Source of the DNA: Blautia luti
GTDB taxonomy: Bacteria; Bacillota; Clostridia; Lachnospirales; Lachnospiraceae
Assembly: GCF_033096465.1 (NCBI RefSeq)
Contig: NZ_AP028156.1
Coordinates: 708,501-772,500, forward strand
Length of the DNA stretch: 64,000 nucleotides
Direction: 5' to 3'
The notes beneath the pieces were generated by a model, which was not told where the DNA came from, did not search any database, and worked only from the letters and a program-made list of their open reading frames with translations. The position numbers and the translations under genes were made by a program. Positions 62,584 to 64,000 of the stretch are shown here, in pieces (within the stretch, counting starts at the first letter, position 1; each line of letters opens with the position of its first letter).

Positions 62584-64000
62584 ATGGATAATAAAGAAAA
62601 AAACAGAAAGAAAAAGATAAAAGTTATTCTGGGGATCTGTATTGCATTATTTTTACTCCTGGGAGGAGGAGTGTTGGTTTATATACATAAAGTGGATACG
62701 GACACACTGGGGAGAAAAATTACCATATATGGTCTGGACATATCAGGTCAGAATGTGGAGAAGGCCGGACAGACCATCCGGAAAGCATTTCAGGATAAAA
62801 AGGTTGTTTTCCGGGAGGATGGCAGTCAGGTATATCAGACAACTGTAGGGGAACTGGGATATTCTCTGGATGAGGGAACACTTCAGTCTGCACTTATAGC
62901 CTTGAAACAGCAGCGTGACCAGACAAGGACGTTTCTGGCCTCCTGGAAAAATTACGAAATAGAATATCAGGTAAACAAAGATGAGACAACAGAACAGGCT
63001 GCACTGACAGAAGATCATTTTGGAGAGAAAGAAAGAACGGAAGCCCAAAATGCTGAGATCAGATACAGCAAGAAGAAAAAGAAATTTGTTATAGTAAACC
63101 AGGTGGCAGGGACACAGATTGATGAAGAACGTCTTCGAAATTACGTGGACAAGACGCTGGAAGCAGAGTTTCAGGATAAGCTGCTCACCGGTGAAGTCAA
63201 GATAGATCTGAACCAGCAGGCATATAAGCAGCCTTCTGTAAAGGCTTCAAAAGAATTGAAAAAGGAATTGAAAAGCCTAAACGGACAATTGAAAAAATAC
63301 CGCAAGGCTACCATAACCTATACCTTTGGAAATACGACAGAGACCCTGGATTCCAAAACTGTAAATTCCTGGATCAGTATTCAGGGAACAAAGATCATAA
63401 TTGATCAGGAGCAAGCAGGTACCTTTATTTCACAGCTTGCCAATAAATACAATACCATTTATGTTCCCAGAACCTTTCATACCTCTATGGGTACGGATGT
63501 GACTGTGGAGGATAATGAATATGGTTACAGGATTGATCAGAGCGGAGAGCTAAGCCAGCTGCTTTCTGATCTGAAAAGCGGCAAAGATGTGGTCCGTGAA
63601 CCGGTATACAGCAGCAAGGGGATGCAGAGAAACGGAACGGATGATCTGGCAGGCAGTTATATAGAGGTAAGCCTGGATGCACAGCACCTTTGGCTTTACA
63701 GGGATGGAGGCTTGGTGACGGAAACAGACATTGTCAGCGGGGCGCCTACAGAGGAAAGACATACCTATACGGGAGCCTGGCCCATTGCCTATAAAGCAAG
63801 TCCTTTTACGCTCACCAGCGATGCATACGGATATGATACCAAGGTGAAATATTGGATGCCCTTTGTTTACGGGCAGGGGCTGCATGATGCGCCCTGGCAA
63901 TCGGCTTTTGGAGGAAACCGTTATAAGACAGGAAACGGAAGTCATGGATGTATCAATCTGCCGGAAGAAGAGGCTGCAATTATTTATGAAAATATTGACG
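62584..64000 (+). CDS. L,D-transpeptidase with peptidoglycan-binding domains, 3' truncated
   Basis: The first 472 residues of a membrane-anchored YkuD-type L,D-transpeptidase that crosslinks peptidoglycan. It has an N-terminal helix (VILGICIALFLLLGGGVLVYI), two PG_binding_4-type (VanW-associated) domains to about residue 355, and a YkuD domain from about 360 (YIEVSLDAQHLWLYRDG). The catalytic motif HGCIN places His454 and Cys456 close to the window end; only the last part of the domain is missing. GGGGCGGG lies just before the ATG. Confidence 0.9.
   Translation, partial: MDNKEKNRKKKIKVILGICIALFLLLGGGVLVYIHKVDTDTLGRKITIYGLDISGQNVEKAGQTIRKAFQDKKVVFREDGSQVYQTTVGELGYSLDEGTLQSALIALKQQRDQTRTFLASWKNYEIEYQVNKDETTEQAALTEDHFGEKERTEAQNAEIRYSKKKKKFVIVNQVAGTQIDEERLRNYVDKTLEAEFQDKLLTGEVKIDLNQQAYKQPSVKASKELKKELKSLNGQLKKYRKATITYTFGNTTETLDSKTVNSWISIQGTKIIIDQEQAGTFISQLANKYNTIYVPRTFHTSMGTDVTVEDNEYGYRIDQSGELSQLLSDLKSGKDVVREPVYSSKGMQRNGTDDLAGSYIEVSLDAQHLWLYRDGGLVTETDIVSGAPTEERHTYTGAWPIAYKASPFTLTSDAYGYDTKVKYWMPFVYGQGLHDAPWQSAFGGNRYKTGNGSHGCINLPEEEAAIIYENID

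Overview
The window reads as a chromosomal segment of a spore-forming, low- to mid-GC Firmicute of the Lachnospiraceae, most likely Blautia or a close relative. The basis is strong AGGAGG ribosome-binding sites, sigma-A promoters, a T-box leader, YesM/YesN-type two-component systems beside sugar ABC transporters, and sporulation genes (yabP, yabQ, spoIIE, cwlD, CotS-like). The genus is inference. I see no phage, insertion sequence, CRISPR array or plasmid gene.

Layout. 1-3.9 kb: end of a VWA protein, its MoxR-type ATPase, a class B sortase, a sirtuin and a DUF951 protein. 3.9-9.2 kb: rpsF-ssb-rpsR, then gdpP-rplI-dnaB, an order conserved in Firmicutes. 9.3-13.3 kb: a MerR regulator and a large secreted BspA-like repeat protein. 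13.4-21.5 kb: a Gfo/Idh/MocA-type protein divergent from a CUT1 sugar transporter with its own sensor kinase and AraC-type response regulator. 21.5-27.4 kb: a ferredoxin too short for ordinary ORF calling, a BMP-type nucleoside transporter and a small redox-disulfide protein. 27.4-31.8 kb: a decayed receiver-domain fragment, mecA, an unknown small protein, a GH18 protein and cwlD. 31.9-36.2 kb: two large membrane proteins of probable GT-C type. 36.5-43.1 kb: sua5, rpiB, dCMP deaminase, a T-box-controlled archaeal/eukaryotic-type proS, cca and a CotS-like kinase. 43.1-50.3 kb: hup, rqcP, yabP, yabQ, divIC, spoIIE, tilS, hpt, ftsH, the Bacillus order without yabR. 50.6-54.2 kb: a GH13 enzyme, tRNA-Tyr and fba. 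54.3-62.4 kb: a second CUT1 transporter with response regulator, kinase and a binding lipoprotein. 62.6-64 kb: the start of an L,D-transpeptidase.

How it works together. Three uptake systems share one plan: binding-protein gene, then an intergenic hairpin, then the permease genes, which should give more binding protein than permease. Both CUT1 systems carry a cognate-looking sensor pair, and the second has two direct repeats 20 bp apart just upstream of a promoter without a recognisable -35. The spoIIE promoter keeps a Spo0A-like arrangement (0A-like boxes, 21-bp spacer), although the SpoIIE protein itself has only one membrane segment.

Points most worth a second look: the short SpoIIE with its Spo0A-type promoter; three binding proteins without a lipobox cysteine; the kinase/regulator/lipoprotein set at 57.5-62.4 kb; the attenuator-like leader of the BMP operon; structured intergenic elements at 28.6 and 36.3 kb; an ideal ribosome-binding site that faces ACG at 28.77 kb; and the decayed receiver domain at 27.45 kb.
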